From SZUA-309 sp965233675 (GTDB taxonomy: Bacteria; Pseudomonadota; Gammaproteobacteria; Pseudomonadales; Azotimanducaceae), in contig OZ247498.1 of the NCBI GenBank assembly GCA_965233675.1, positions 4,340,001-4,404,000 of the forward strand: a stretch of DNA of 64,000 nucleotides, read 5' to 3'. The notes beneath the pieces were generated by a model. The model searched no databases and was not told the DNA's origin. It saw only the letters and a program-made list of their open reading frames with translations. Shown one piece after another: positions 51,350 to 59,784 of this stretch. A program made the position numbers and the translations under genes. Position 1 is the stretch's first letter. Every line of letters starts with the position of its first letter.

Positions 51350-51918
51350 GCGGGCAGCGAGCGCTTGAGGCGCTTGGCCTGTCGTTTGAAGCTGGCCGGA
51401 TCACCGGCGAGCTGTGCGGTTACCAGCGCGCCGTAGAGACTCGACAGCATGGCTGCCGCCGAACGCTCGGCGCTTTTCGCTTTCTGCCCGGCTTCTTCGA
51501 AAGTGGCCGCCAATCGATTGCGCCAATCGGTGTACTGGCTCGCAAGCGTCTCTCCATACCGGGGACCGGCCGCGCCTTCACGGAACACCAGCAGCAGACA
51601 GGTGCGCTGACCGTCTTCCACATACTCCCGGAAACCGTCGATGAATTCCGCCAGCCGGACGTTCGCCGGCAGTCCGCCCTGCAGTCTGGAGAATGCCAGT
51701 CGTTCCAGCCGGGCGACCCGATCCCGAAGGAGGGCGGCAGCCATGTCGGCTTTACCGCCAGGAAAGTGATGGTAAAGGCTGGCCTTGCCGAGGCCGGTTG
51801 CCTGCGAGAGCAGACTCAGCGTCGCGCCGTCATAGCCGTGGGACTCGAAAACATCGCCGAGAGATTCGAGCAACCGGGTCCGGGTCGCGGACCCGGGAGC
51901 AGCCGTTGATTCAGCCAT
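51346..51918 (-). CDS. TetR-family regulator, LmrA/YxaF-like
   Basis: A 190-residue TetR protein. The HTH is TRTRLLESLGDVFESHGYDGATLSLLSQATGLGKASLYHHFPGGKADMAAALL; the C-terminal half (RTCLLLVFREGAAGPRYGETLASQYTDWRNRLAATF) resembles the LmrA/YxaF group. It diverges from the LLM flavin oxidoreductase gene, with a palindrome in the 141-base spacer. It converges with the flavoprotein gene with a 4-base overlap at the stops. Confidence 0.85.
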   Translation of the reverse strand: MAESTAAPGSATRTRLLESLGDVFESHGYDGATLSLLSQATGLGKASLYHHFPGGKADMAAALLRDRVARLERLAFSRLQGGLPANVRLAEFIDGFREYVEDGQRTCLLLVFREGAAGPRYGETLASQYTDWRNRLAATFEEAGQKAKSAERSAAAMLSSLYGALVTAQLAGDPASFKRQAKRLKRSLPA

Positions 51919-51937
51919 GCCCCGAGTTTAACAGATG

Positions 51938-51953
51938 CCCAACGATCGTTCGG
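51938..51953. promoter_or_regulatory. TetR operator candidate in the LLM divergent region
   Basis: CCCAACGATCGTTCGG contains the perfect 10-base palindrome AACGATCGTT, extended by CC/GG pairs after one unpaired base. It lies 20 bases upstream of the regulator start and about 110 bases before the LLM gene, a normal place for an autoregulatory TetR site. Confidence 0.6.
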
Positions 51954-52059
51954 TGGGTGATTGCCGGATGCCCGGGATGAGTGCGCGGGTGCGGGTCCGT
52001 TTGCGACCGATGGTCGAAACGTGCAAATTGGACGGTTCAACTTCAAGGGGGATTGAGCC

Positions 52060-53340
52060 ATGAAATTCGGAATTTTCTACGAACATCAGCTGCCACGGCC
52101 CTGGTCTGAGGGTGCCGAACAGAAACTCTTCAATGATGCGCTGGACCAGGTGGAGCTGGCCGACAAGCTCGGCATCGACTATGCCTGGGAGGTGGAGCAC
52201 CACTTTCTCGAAGAATACTCGCATTCCTCGGCACCGGAGGTGTTTCTGGCGGCCTGTTCCCAGCGCACCAGCAACATCCGTCTGGGCCACGGCATCCGTC
52301 AGGTGATCCCGCAGTACAACCATCCGGCCCGGACCGCGGAGGTGATCGCGACGCTGGACCTAGTCTCGAATGGCCGGGTGGAATTCGGTACCGGGGAGTC
52401 GTCCGCTGAACTGGAGCTTGGCGGCTTCGGGATCGAGGTGGCGAAGAAGCGCAAGATCTACATGGAAGCCACGGAGCAGATCTGCAACATCCTGGCCATG
52501 GATCCTTATCCGGGTTTCAAGGGCCAGTACTTCGAGATGCCCTGCCGTAATCTGGTGCCGAAGCCCGTGCAGCGACCGCATCCGCCGGTGTGGGTGGCCT
52601 GCTCCCAGCGGGAAACGATTCGAATGGCCGCCCGTATGGGTATAGGTGCGCTCACCTTTGCCTTCGTGGATCCGCTGGAAGCCCAGTCCTGGGTGGACGA
52701 GTACTACAGCATCATCAAATCGGAAGAGTGCGTGCCCATCGGCCATGCGATCAATCCGAACATCTGCATGGTTTCCAGCTTCTCCTGTCATCATGACCGG
52801 GAAACGGCCGTGCAACGCGGCCTGCACGGCTTCGAATTCTTCAGCTACGCCCTCGGCAGTCTGTATGGCTTCGGCGAGCACAAGCCGGGCCGGACCGATC
52901 TCTGGGAGGAGTTCAACCGGGTACGGGTGCCGCAGATAGACAAAGAGGTGGCCGATTACGCGACACCGCTCACTGCCGCGCGCGGCGGCATCGGCACACC
53001 GGAAGATCTGCGCGAACACCTCAGCAAGTTCGAGCAGTGTGGGGTGGACCAGGTCACCTTCATCCAGCAGGCGGGCATGAATCGACATGAAGACATCTGC
53101 GAGTCTCTGGAGATTTTCGCCGCTGAGGTCATGGGTGAGTTCAAGGAGCGGGAAGCCGAGCGGGAAGCTAGGAAGCTCGAGGAACTGGCTCCGTATCTGG
53201 AAGCGGCCATGGCACGGAAGGTGAAGATGGCGGAACCTGCCGATGAAGACATACCCACCTTCATGTCGCTCGGCCGGCGCATAACCGAAGAAGCCAAGGA
53301 TGCGCCTTCACTGTACGAAAAACCCGTTTCTGCAGGTTAG
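52060..53340 (+). CDS. luciferase-like (LLM class) flavin-dependent oxidoreductase
   Basis: A 426-residue TIM-barrel flavin monooxygenase of the bacterial luciferase superfamily: MKFGIFYEHQLPRPW, GIDYAWEVEHHFLEEYSHSSAPEVFLAACSQRT, LGHGIRQVIPQYNHPARTAEVIATLDLVSNGRVEFGTGESS, and HPPVWVACSQRETI. The C-terminal helices (EFKEREAEREARKLEELAPYLEA) are charged and extended relative to short LLM enzymes. It oxidises an unknown substrate with FMNH2 and oxygen. Induction by loss of the divergent TetR is likely. AGGGGGAT precedes ATG 52060. Confidence 0.85.
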   Translation: MKFGIFYEHQLPRPWSEGAEQKLFNDALDQVELADKLGIDYAWEVEHHFLEEYSHSSAPEVFLAACSQRTSNIRLGHGIRQVIPQYNHPARTAEVIATLDLVSNGRVEFGTGESSAELELGGFGIEVAKKRKIYMEATEQICNILAMDPYPGFKGQYFEMPCRNLVPKPVQRPHPPVWVACSQRETIRMAARMGIGALTFAFVDPLEAQSWVDEYYSIIKSEECVPIGHAINPNICMVSSFSCHHDRETAVQRGLHGFEFFSYALGSLYGFGEHKPGRTDLWEEFNRVRVPQIDKEVADYATPLTAARGGIGTPEDLREHLSKFEQCGVDQVTFIQQAGMNRHEDICESLEIFAAEVMGEFKEREAEREARKLEELAPYLEAAMARKVKMAEPADEDIPTFMSLGRRITEEAKDAPSLYEKPVSAG

Positions 53341-53358
53341 TCAGCTTTTTCCGCCTGG

Positions 53359-53375
53359 CCGCGACTTTTTCGCGG
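53359..53375 (+). other. hairpin downstream of LLM gene, leader of the sigma operon
   Basis: CCGCGA (53359-53364) pairs with TCGCGG (53370-53375) over CTTTT. A second stem, CGTCT (53401-53405) with AGACG (53415-53419), follows. No U tract trails either one. They occupy the 102-base gap before the sigma gene and could be a weak terminator or a folded leader. Confidence 0.45.
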
Positions 53376-53430
53376 GTCATCGCATCTATATGGATAGGCG
53401 CGTCTGTAAGGGATAGACGGGACCAGGAAA

Positions 53431-53442
53431 ATGATGGATTGA
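53431..53442 (+). CDS. three-codon leader frame before the sigma gene
   Basis: ATG ATG GAT TGA follows AGGAAA closely and its stop abuts the sigma start (TGAATGG). The SD-like AGGAAA suits this mini-frame better than the sigma ATG, 14 bases away, so ribosomes may start here and re-initiate. It may also be chance. Confidence 0.3.
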   Translation: MMD

Positions 53443-54165
53443 ATGGCAGGTTTTTCGGCAAGCCGCCTCAGCATTGAGGTAGCCCGGGGGCTGAAGCGGG
53501 GAGACCCGATAGCTCAGGCGGAAGCGTATCGGGTCCTGGCGCCGACGGTGATGAGCATGGCGCAACGCATCCTGGGCGACCGAGGGCTCGCCGAGGAGGT
53601 GCTGCAGGATACGTTCATTTCCGTCATAGAGCGCGCAAGCACGCTGAAGAATCCGAAAGCGGCCGTTGGCTGGGTGCGGCAGACGGCGGTGAATCACTGC
53701 CTCATGCGCCTGCGGTCGCCCTGGCAGCAGCGCCGGGATGGGAAGCCGCCGCCGGAAGTGGCGGATCCGAATCAGGATGGACCGAGGGCGGACAATCTCC
53801 GGGATCTGGAACGGGCGCTCACACGGCTCAAACCGGAAACCCGCATGGTGCTGTGGCTGCACGACGTGGAAGGTTATACGCACAAGGAGATCGCCAGGGT
53901 CTTCGGCAAGACCCAGAGTTATTCGAAATCCCAGCTGGCTCGGGGATACGAAAAGCTGGTGTTGGCCGATCCCGGGGTAGATCCCGGGGTAGATCCCGGG
54001 GTAGATCCCGGGGTAAAGGATGAATGCGGCGCTCAGGGACGGGCGATTCCGGGCCGGGTCGGAGTGGAGGGCAGCGACGGCCAGCGCGCCGACAACCAGA
54101 AGGACACAGAAACTGGAGGTAGAGATGACGGACTCGCGAAAGCGACCAGCGTCAGCCCTGCTTGA
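53443..54165 (+). CDS. ECF-type RNA polymerase sigma factor with repeat-bearing tail
   Basis: A 240-residue protein. The sigma-70 region 2 is ILGDRGLAEEVLQDTFISVIERASTLKNPKAAVGWVRQTAVNHCLMRLR (about 45-93), and region 4 is LKPETRMVLWLHDVEGYTHKEIARVFGKTQSYSKSQLARGYEKL (about 128-171). A C-terminal tail of about 65 residues begins with four DPGV repeats and is unlike other ECF factors. The tail runs 41 bases into the anti-sigma gene. It should direct its own operon plus unknown targets. Confidence 0.85.
   Translation: MAGFSASRLSIEVARGLKRGDPIAQAEAYRVLAPTVMSMAQRILGDRGLAEEVLQDTFISVIERASTLKNPKAAVGWVRQTAVNHCLMRLRSPWQQRRDGKPPPEVADPNQDGPRADNLRDLERALTRLKPETRMVLWLHDVEGYTHKEIARVFGKTQSYSKSQLARGYEKLVLADPGVDPGVDPGVDPGVKDECGAQGRAIPGRVGVEGSDGQRADNQKDTETGGRDDGLAKATSVSPA
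53968..54015 (+). repeat. in-frame 12-bp tandem repeat, four units, in the sigma gene
   Basis: GATCCCGGGGTA occurs four times without change, encoding DPGV x4 directly after sigma region 4. Exact identity of the units implies recent expansion. Confidence 0.95.
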
Positions 54166-54730
54166 ATTACATGACGCTGAGGCAGAAGCCCGGCTGAAAG
54201 CGCTGGAAGCCCGGCCGGAAGTCGCCGAACTCAAACAGGCGCTCAAGCAGTTGCCGGGCATTGAACCGGATCCGTCGCTGTGGGCGAGCATTCAGGATCG
54301 GGCCGGGTCGGGCTCGACGGAGTCCCATACCTCTGCCCGACTCAGCCACCCTCGATTGGCCCAGGCAGCGGGGCTGCTGCTCGCGCTGACCGCCGGAATT
54401 TTCGGGGTCAATGCGCTGCGGGACAGTGGTATGCAGCAGACGTTACCGCCGGAGCCGGTGCTCAGTCGGTCAATCGACGGGGAAGCCATTCAGGCCCTGA
54501 GGACGCGGTCCAGACAACTCGAGCCCATCGCGCAGAACTATGGTTCGGACCCTGTTGCCTCGGCATTCCGCTACCGGATTGCGGATGTGGATTCGCAGCT
54601 CACGGATATTCCCGAAGGGCGTCTGAACCAGGAAGAGGTCCAGCGCCTCTGGGGGCAGCGCGTGGCGCTGTTGGAATCGCTTGCGGAAGTCAGAAGGGCG
54701 CGGGCTGCGCTGCAGCCGGCCGTCTACTGA
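54125..54730 (+). CDS. putative membrane anti-sigma factor
   Basis: A 201-residue protein with an acidic helical N-terminus (SALLELHDAEAEARLKALEARPEVAELKQALKQLPGIEPD), one membrane helix (LAQAAGLLLALTAGIFGVNAL, about 78-97) and a periplasmic helical part. This is the layout of a transmembrane anti-sigma factor. The zinc HxxxCxxC motif of ZAS proteins is missing. Start ATG 54125 is preceded by GGAGGTAGAG. It overlaps the sigma gene, as is usual for such pairs. Function rests on context. Confidence 0.65.
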   Translation: MTDSRKRPASALLELHDAEAEARLKALEARPEVAELKQALKQLPGIEPDPSLWASIQDRAGSGSTESHTSARLSHPRLAQAAGLLLALTAGIFGVNALRDSGMQQTLPPEPVLSRSIDGEAIQALRTRSRQLEPIAQNYGSDPVASAFRYRIADVDSQLTDIPEGRLNQEEVQRLWGQRVALLESLAEVRRARAALQPAVY

Positions 54731-54761
54731 TTCACGGAATTCAGGAGTAGCCAGGAGAAGT

Positions 54762-55904
54762 ATGGTGTTACGAATACGGGCTGACAGATTGGTGGGTGTG
54801 ACCCTGGCGGTCATCGTGAGCTTCGCCCTGCACCTGCCGCCCGTGGCGCAAGCCGCGGCAGGGCTCTCGGAAGTGGAAAGAGACGAGCTCGAGGCGCAGC
54901 TCGACGAAGCACGGCATCAACTGGATGAAGCGGCCGAGCGCCTGGGTGAATTGCACAGCCGGCTCTATGCCATGGAGACGGTGGGCCAGCATGGCCAGAA
55001 GCCCATGCTCGGTGTTCTGGTCGGTGAACGCGGCCCTGCGGGCGGCCTGCTGCTCTCCGGGGTCACCCCGGGTGGCGGTGCGGAAGCTGCCGGAATGCGG
55101 GCGGGTGACGAGATCACCAGTGTGAACGGAGTGGAGATCACGGATGCCGAGAGCGCCATGGCCGAACTCAGTGAAGCCATGGCGAACGTTACGCCAGGCC
55201 AGCCGGTGTCCGTCGGCTATCTGCGTGAAGGGGGATTCCACTTTGCCGATGTCACCACCCAGGCAAAGGGCATCTACATCATGGGCATGACGGGGGCGCC
55301 GGCTGTCGAAGTGGATGTGGAAGGGCTCGAGCACATGGCGACGAACCTGGCCGAGCAGTACGCGACGATTGAATCAGAGGTTGAATGGGTAGGCGCCATG
55401 GAAACGCTGGAGAATCTGGAATCCCTCGAAGAACTGCAGGCGATGTCGGCGCTCCCGCCCGAAGTGCACGGGATTCACAGAGCGGTCAGCGTCGTCAGAT
55501 CGGGCGGTGGCCTGCGTCTGGAATCGGTGTCCGGGGATCTGGCCAGTTATTTCGGGGTTGAATCCGGCGTGCTGGTGCTTGCGGTGCCGGATGCTCCGGA
55601 GGGTGCGTCGGATATGCTGAAGGCGGGCGATGTGCTGCTGGCGGTAGATGGCGAACCCATTCAGCATCCGGGCGATGGCTTCAGAACCCTTCTGGCTGAC
55701 CGGCATTCCGGGGATGGCAGCAGTGCGGAGCTGACCGTGGAGGTCATGCGTCAGGGTGTGCGAGAACTGGTGAAGGTGTCGCCAATCCAGTTCGGCAGCG
55801 GCGCATCAACCATCAATCTCCGTAACGTCCGCAACGGGACGATCGATGTGGAAGTCGTTGCGCCACCCGGTCCGGCTATCCCGCCTGACCGGCCTGGCTC
55901 CTGA
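54762..55904 (+). CDS. periplasmic protein with two PDZ domains
   Basis: A 380-residue exported protein: signal peptide (VGVTLAVIVSFALHLPPVAQA), a coiled coil (VERDELEAQLDEARHQLDEAAERLGELHSRLYAM, about 36-70), PDZ1 (PMLGVLVGE ... GVTPGGGAEAAGMRAGDEITSVNGVEI), and PDZ2 (GVLVLAVPDAPEGASDMLKAGDVLLAVDGEPI). No trypsin-like or other protease core is seen, so it probably binds misfolded outer-membrane protein ends or scaffolds a protease. As third gene after sigma and anti-sigma it may be the stress sensor. CAGGAGAAG precedes ATG 54762. Its end overlaps the opposing ABC-F gene by 29 bases. Confidence 0.82.
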   Translation: MVLRIRADRLVGVTLAVIVSFALHLPPVAQAAAGLSEVERDELEAQLDEARHQLDEAAERLGELHSRLYAMETVGQHGQKPMLGVLVGERGPAGGLLLSGVTPGGGAEAAGMRAGDEITSVNGVEITDAESAMAELSEAMANVTPGQPVSVGYLREGGFHFADVTTQAKGIYIMGMTGAPAVEVDVEGLEHMATNLAEQYATIESEVEWVGAMETLENLESLEELQAMSALPPEVHGIHRAVSVVRSGGGLRLESVSGDLASYFGVESGVLVLAVPDAPEGASDMLKAGDVLLAVDGEPIQHPGDGFRTLLADRHSGDGSSAELTVEVMRQGVRELVKVSPIQFGSGASTINLRNVRNGTIDVEVVAPPGPAIPPDRPGS

Positions 55905-57828
55905 GCGCTTCCAGCGACTCTGATTGCGCGAGCCAGTCAGTCTCCGCGTCGTCACGGCGACTGCGGAGTCTGGCGGCCCTCTTCAACAGCCCATCCAGTT
56001 CATCCGGCGGCAGACTCTGATAGGTGTCCGTATCCGCCAGTTTCGCCTCCACCTCCTTCAGCTCTGAATTCAGCGCCTCGATGGTTCGCTCCAGTTTGCT
56101 GATGGCGTTTTTCAGCGGCTTTTCCTGAGCCCGGATGCGGGCTGCCGCCTGACGCTCGGTCTTCCGGTTGCTGTCTTTTTCGCTGCCGCTCCTGCCGCCG
56201 TTTCCCTTGTTTTCAGCGCCCGCGCCGGACTTGCCGCCGGTGAGGTTTGCCGGGTTATGCGTGTCGGTGTAGCCGATCAGGTCCGTCTGCAGACGGTTGA
56301 CGGACCCGTTCTCTACCAGCCAGTACTCGTCCACCGTTCGTGCCAGCATGCTGCGATCGTGGGCAACGATGATGAGCGCGCCTTCGAAATCCTGCAGGGC
56401 CATGGCCAGCGCATCCCGCATGTCCAGATCGAGATGGTTGGTGGGTTCGTCGAGGACCAGCAGAGCAGGGCGTTCGCCGGCGATCAGCGCCAGCACCAGC
56501 CTCGCCTTTTCACCACCGGAAAGGGTCTGGATCGGTCGTTCCAGTTTCTCCTTGGGGAAGCCCCAGGTGCCGAGATAGTCCCGGCACTGCTGCTCCCGGA
56601 ATGCCGGCCGGGCGAGTTGCAGTGTCTGCAGAGCCGTGCGGTCCGCGTTCAGAGATTCAAGCTGATGCTGAGCGAAATATCCGACCCTGGCATGGGCGCC
56701 GCTGACTTTCTCGCCGGCGATGGGTTCGAGTTCGCCAACCAGGCATTTGAGCAGGGTGGATTTGCCCGCGCCGTTCTCGCCCAGCACGCCGATTCTGGCG
56801 CCGGGCAGAATGGTCTGATGCACATCGGTGAGCACGGCCTGGCCGTCGTAGCCGATGCTGGCATGGTCCAGGCTCATGAGTGGCGTGGACATTTTCTCCG
56901 GTTGTTCGATCACCAGGTGATAGGGGGAATCGGCGTGCACGGGCGCCACGGCTTCCATACGCTCCAGTGCCTTCATCCGGCTCTGTGCCTGCCGGGCTTT
57001 GGAGGCCTTCGCCTTGAAGCGATCGACGAAGCTTTTGATGTGCGCGATCTCCCGCTGCTGCTTCTTGAACGCTGCCTGTTGCAGCATCAGAGCCTCGGCT
57101 CGCTGGCGTTCAAAGCTGGAGTAGTTGCCCCGGTAAGCATCGGTCTTGCCGTGATGGAGATGTACGGTGATCTCGGCAACGTTGTCGAGAAATTCCCGGT
57201 CGTGCGCGATCACCAGCAGGGTGCCGGGGAAGCGCTTCAGCCAGGTCTCTAACCAGAGGGTTGCTTCCAGATCCAGGTGGTTGGTGGGTTCATCGAGCAT
57301 CAGCAGATCGGCGGGCTTCATGAGTGCCTGAGCCAGATTGAGCCTGATCCGCCAGCCGCCTGAAAATTCGGCGAACGGACGGCTCAGTGCATCCCCTTCG
57401 AATCCGAGGCCATGGAGAATTTCACCCGCCCGCGCCTCCGCCTCATACACGCCCAGGTCATCGAGCAGTGAGTGGGCACGGGCAATGGCCATATCGTCAT
57501 CCGCCGATTCGGCAGCAGCGAGGGCCCGTTCGGCCTTGCGCAGCTCCCGGTGCCCGTCGATCACATAGTCGAGGGCGGGCCGGTCATTGACAGCCACTTC
57601 CTGGGCCATATGGGATATGCGCCAGTCGCCGGGCAGAGTCACATCGCCGCTGTCCGGTTGCAGACCGTGCCGGCCGGCGGCGCCCAGCACCAGATCGAAG
57701 AGCGTGGACTTGCCGACCCCATTACGGCCGACCAGTGCAACCTTCTGGCCGGTGTGAACGGTCAGCGTCGCGTGGTCAAACAGCGGGACCTGATTGCGCT
57801 TCAGGCTGATGTCGATGATCTTGAGCAA
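55876..57828 (-). CDS. ABC-F family ATPase (YheS-like)
   Basis: A 650-residue soluble protein with two ABC cassettes and no membrane part. Cassette 1 has GRNGVGKST and FSGGWRIRLNLAQAL; cassette 2 has GENGAGKST and LSGGEKARLVLAL. Between them is the ABC-F linker (QQREIAHIKSFVDRFKAKASKARQAQSRMKALERM), and a charged C-terminal coiled coil follows. ABC-F proteins act on the ribosome to relieve stalling. Length and linker fit YheS. Start is TTG 57828, as no ATG lies near the conserved N-terminus. Confidence 0.88.
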   Translation of the reverse strand: MLKIIDISLKRNQVPLFDHATLTVHTGQKVALVGRNGVGKSTLFDLVLGAAGRHGLQPDSGDVTLPGDWRISHMAQEVAVNDRPALDYVIDGHRELRKAERALAAAESADDDMAIARAHSLLDDLGVYEAEARAGEILHGLGFEGDALSRPFAEFSGGWRIRLNLAQALMKPADLLMLDEPTNHLDLEATLWLETWLKRFPGTLLVIAHDREFLDNVAEITVHLHHGKTDAYRGNYSSFERQRAEALMLQQAAFKKQQREIAHIKSFVDRFKAKASKARQAQSRMKALERMEAVAPVHADSPYHLVIEQPEKMSTPLMSLDHASIGYDGQAVLTDVHQTILPGARIGVLGENGAGKSTLLKCLVGELEPIAGEKVSGAHARVGYFAQHQLESLNADRTALQTLQLARPAFREQQCRDYLGTWGFPKEKLERPIQTLSGGEKARLVLALIAGERPALLVLDEPTNHLDLDMRDALAMALQDFEGALIIVAHDRSMLARTVDEYWLVENGSVNRLQTDLIGYTDTHNPANLTGGKSGAGAENKGNGGRSGSEKDSNRKTERQAAARIRAQEKPLKNAISKLERTIEALNSELKEVEAKLADTDTYQSLPPDELDGLLKRAARLRSRRDDAETDWLAQSESLEALRSQAGQAG

Positions 57829-57846
57829 GGCCGTGGCTCGTCTGTC

Positions 57847-58710
57847 TCAGCGCTCAGTATTGAGCGGCAGGCTGAGCAGAGGAATCGAGTCACCGCTCGA
57901 GACCTGGGGAAGCATGCCATTCCACTTCTCGGCAATCCGCAACTGAATGAGGGCCGGATTGTCTTTCAGCGCTTCTGCTTCGCGGCGGATGGCATCGGCC
58001 CGCGCCTTCGAGGCAACCTCTATCTGATAGGCCTCGGCGTCCGCTGCGAGTGTGCGTTCGGCGGCCGCTGCTTCTGCCTGCGTGACGCGCCGGAGCTTCT
58101 CGTTCTTGGCTTTCAACGCTTCCTGTTCCGCGCGCACCTTCTCTTCGATGGCCCGGTTGAACTCGGCAGAAAAGTCGAAGTCGGTGATGGCCACATTGGC
58201 CAGGCTCAGCGCACCCACGGCTTCTTTCTGTGCCAGGGTGGTGTCGATGAAGGACTCGATGGCGCTCTGGATCTGCACCTTCACTTCAGCCCGGGCGGTG
58301 ATCAGTTCCTCGGCGGTATATCGGGCGGTCACTGCCTTTACGGACTCCATGATGGCTGGATTCACCAGCGTCGTTTCCACGATCTCCCGGCGGCCGATTT
58401 TCTGATAGGTGATGGGGACTACGGGTCCATTCAGCGAGTACTGCACGGCGACGCGGGTTGAAACCACCTGCAGGTCTTTCGAGGCGGCGCTCGCCTGGGA
58501 TTCGGCCTTGCGCAGGCGGATGTCGATGATCTCCACCTGATCCAGCAGAGGCTTCTTGAAGTGAAAGCCTTCGGGCAGCGGCTCCGGCTGAACCGCGCCG
58601 AGCGTTCGGACCACGCCGACGTGGCCACTGTCGACGATGGTGAAGGCGCTGGTCAGAAAAGCGGCGACCAGCGCGACGACGACGCCGATCATGATGATCG
58701 ATCTCTGCAT
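57847..58710 (-). CDS. SPFH/prohibitin-domain membrane protein, HflC-like
   Basis: A 287-residue protein with an N-terminal anchor (IIMIGVVVALVAAFLTSAFTIV) and an SPFH domain (VRTLGAVQPEPLPEGFHFKKPLLDQVEIIDIRLRK). A long coiled coil follows (EEKVRAEQEALKAKNEKLRRVTQAEAAAAERTLAADAEAYQIEVASKARADAIRREAEAL is its extent). This is prohibitin-type membrane scaffolding, often around FtsH. There is no hflK partner next to it. It lies 18 bases upstream of the ABC-F gene on the same strand. Confidence 0.82.
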   Translation of the reverse strand: MQRSIIMIGVVVALVAAFLTSAFTIVDSGHVGVVRTLGAVQPEPLPEGFHFKKPLLDQVEIIDIRLRKAESQASAASKDLQVVSTRVAVQYSLNGPVVPITYQKIGRREIVETTLVNPAIMESVKAVTARYTAEELITARAEVKVQIQSAIESFIDTTLAQKEAVGALSLANVAITDFDFSAEFNRAIEEKVRAEQEALKAKNEKLRRVTQAEAAAAERTLAADAEAYQIEVASKARADAIRREAEALKDNPALIQLRIAEKWNGMLPQVSSGDSIPLLSLPLNTER

Positions 58711-58803
58711 TATCCTTTACTCCTGAATCCACGCGTCCCGGGTGGCGGCTATTCTAACCACCTCCTCGGCGCGATTCAGGAACGAATCAGGCGTAGCCAG
58801 GTA

Positions 58804-59577
58804 TCAGGCGCTGGCGCTTGCCCCGGAATGATCGACTTCGGAACGTCTGGGCGCGGCTTTCGGCTTCATTCGCAGGTCCTGAACGGTCCTTGCGGAAGGC
58901 TTCTTCTGGCTGTCGATCCAGTTGATGAGTTCCTTCCAGGCCGGCGTTTCCTTACGGGCAGCGCGTGAATCGCGCATGTCGACCACACCCTGGCCCAGTT
59001 CGGCGCCTTCCGTATAGACAGGACTGTCACGGAAGGTGGCCACTGCGGGCACATCGAGACAGCCGAGGAAGTGATTGAGCTTGTCGTGGGTCTGGGTATT
59101 CGGCTGCACCCGATTCGCAATGACGCCGACCGGCCGCGGATCGCTTCTGAATACTCTGTGCGTTAACAGATTTGTTATGAAGCGGCTTCCGGCACGGATA
59201 TCGATGGACGAAGGCAGCAGCGGAATCAGCACCACGTCCGCCTGCCGGAGCAGCGTTTCCAGATCCCGGTCCCGGGCATTCGAATGACCATCGATGATGA
59301 TCCGGTCGATGTCGGGTGACAGCCGGTTGTGGAATGTCTGGGTCTCATACATGTTCGCCCGCTGATGCGCGGGAACCAGATGTATCGGTTTGAGTTCAGG
59401 TCCGCGCTGGGCGGCCCAGTAGGTGCTCGAAGCCTGCGGATCGTTGTCGATCAGCGCCACTTCGTGGTCCTGGTGCGCGTAGGCAACGGCCAGGTTGGTG
59501 GCGATGGTCGTTTTCCCACAGCCGCCCTTGCCATTAATCACCAGGATACGACGAGTCGTTGGATCCAGTCTGTCCAT
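58804..59577 (-). CDS. orphan ParA/MinD-type ATPase
   Basis: A 257-residue deviant Walker ATPase: NGKGGCGKTTIATNLAVAYA (P-loop with signature lysine), VALIDNDPQASST, and IIIDGHSNARDRDLETLLRQADVVLIPLLPSSIDI. Residues from about 215 form a basic tail (KKPSARTVQDLRMKPKAAPRRSE) that could bind DNA. No parB, minE or chemotaxis gene is nearby, so it is neither the chromosomal ParA nor MinD. It may position a protein cluster. The Walker B second half has Gly-His where many have Pro-Ala or Thr-Pro. Confidence 0.8.
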   Translation of the reverse strand: MDRLDPTTRRILVINGKGGCGKTTIATNLAVAYAHQDHEVALIDNDPQASSTYWAAQRGPELKPIHLVPAHQRANMYETQTFHNRLSPDIDRIIIDGHSNARDRDLETLLRQADVVLIPLLPSSIDIRAGSRFITNLLTHRVFRSDPRPVGVIANRVQPNTQTHDKLNHFLGCLDVPAVATFRDSPVYTEGAELGQGVVDMRDSRAARKETPAWKELINWIDSQKKPSARTVQDLRMKPKAAPRRSEVDHSGASASA

Positions 59578-59784
59578 TTCTGCCCTTCCCGTTTGCCTGC
59601 CTTTGTCCCTTTCGGCGTCTGACCGTCAGGGACCCCAGATTTATCGTGCGAGCGCTCTTATGGCACTTTCGTCACTGGCAGGGCGATCAACTATAACGAA
59701 GCGATTTTGGGAGTTCCAGCTTTTGGAGATGAATATTTGACTCGAAAACAAACAGTTAGACGGACTTTCTGAAGCAGGCTGGAG

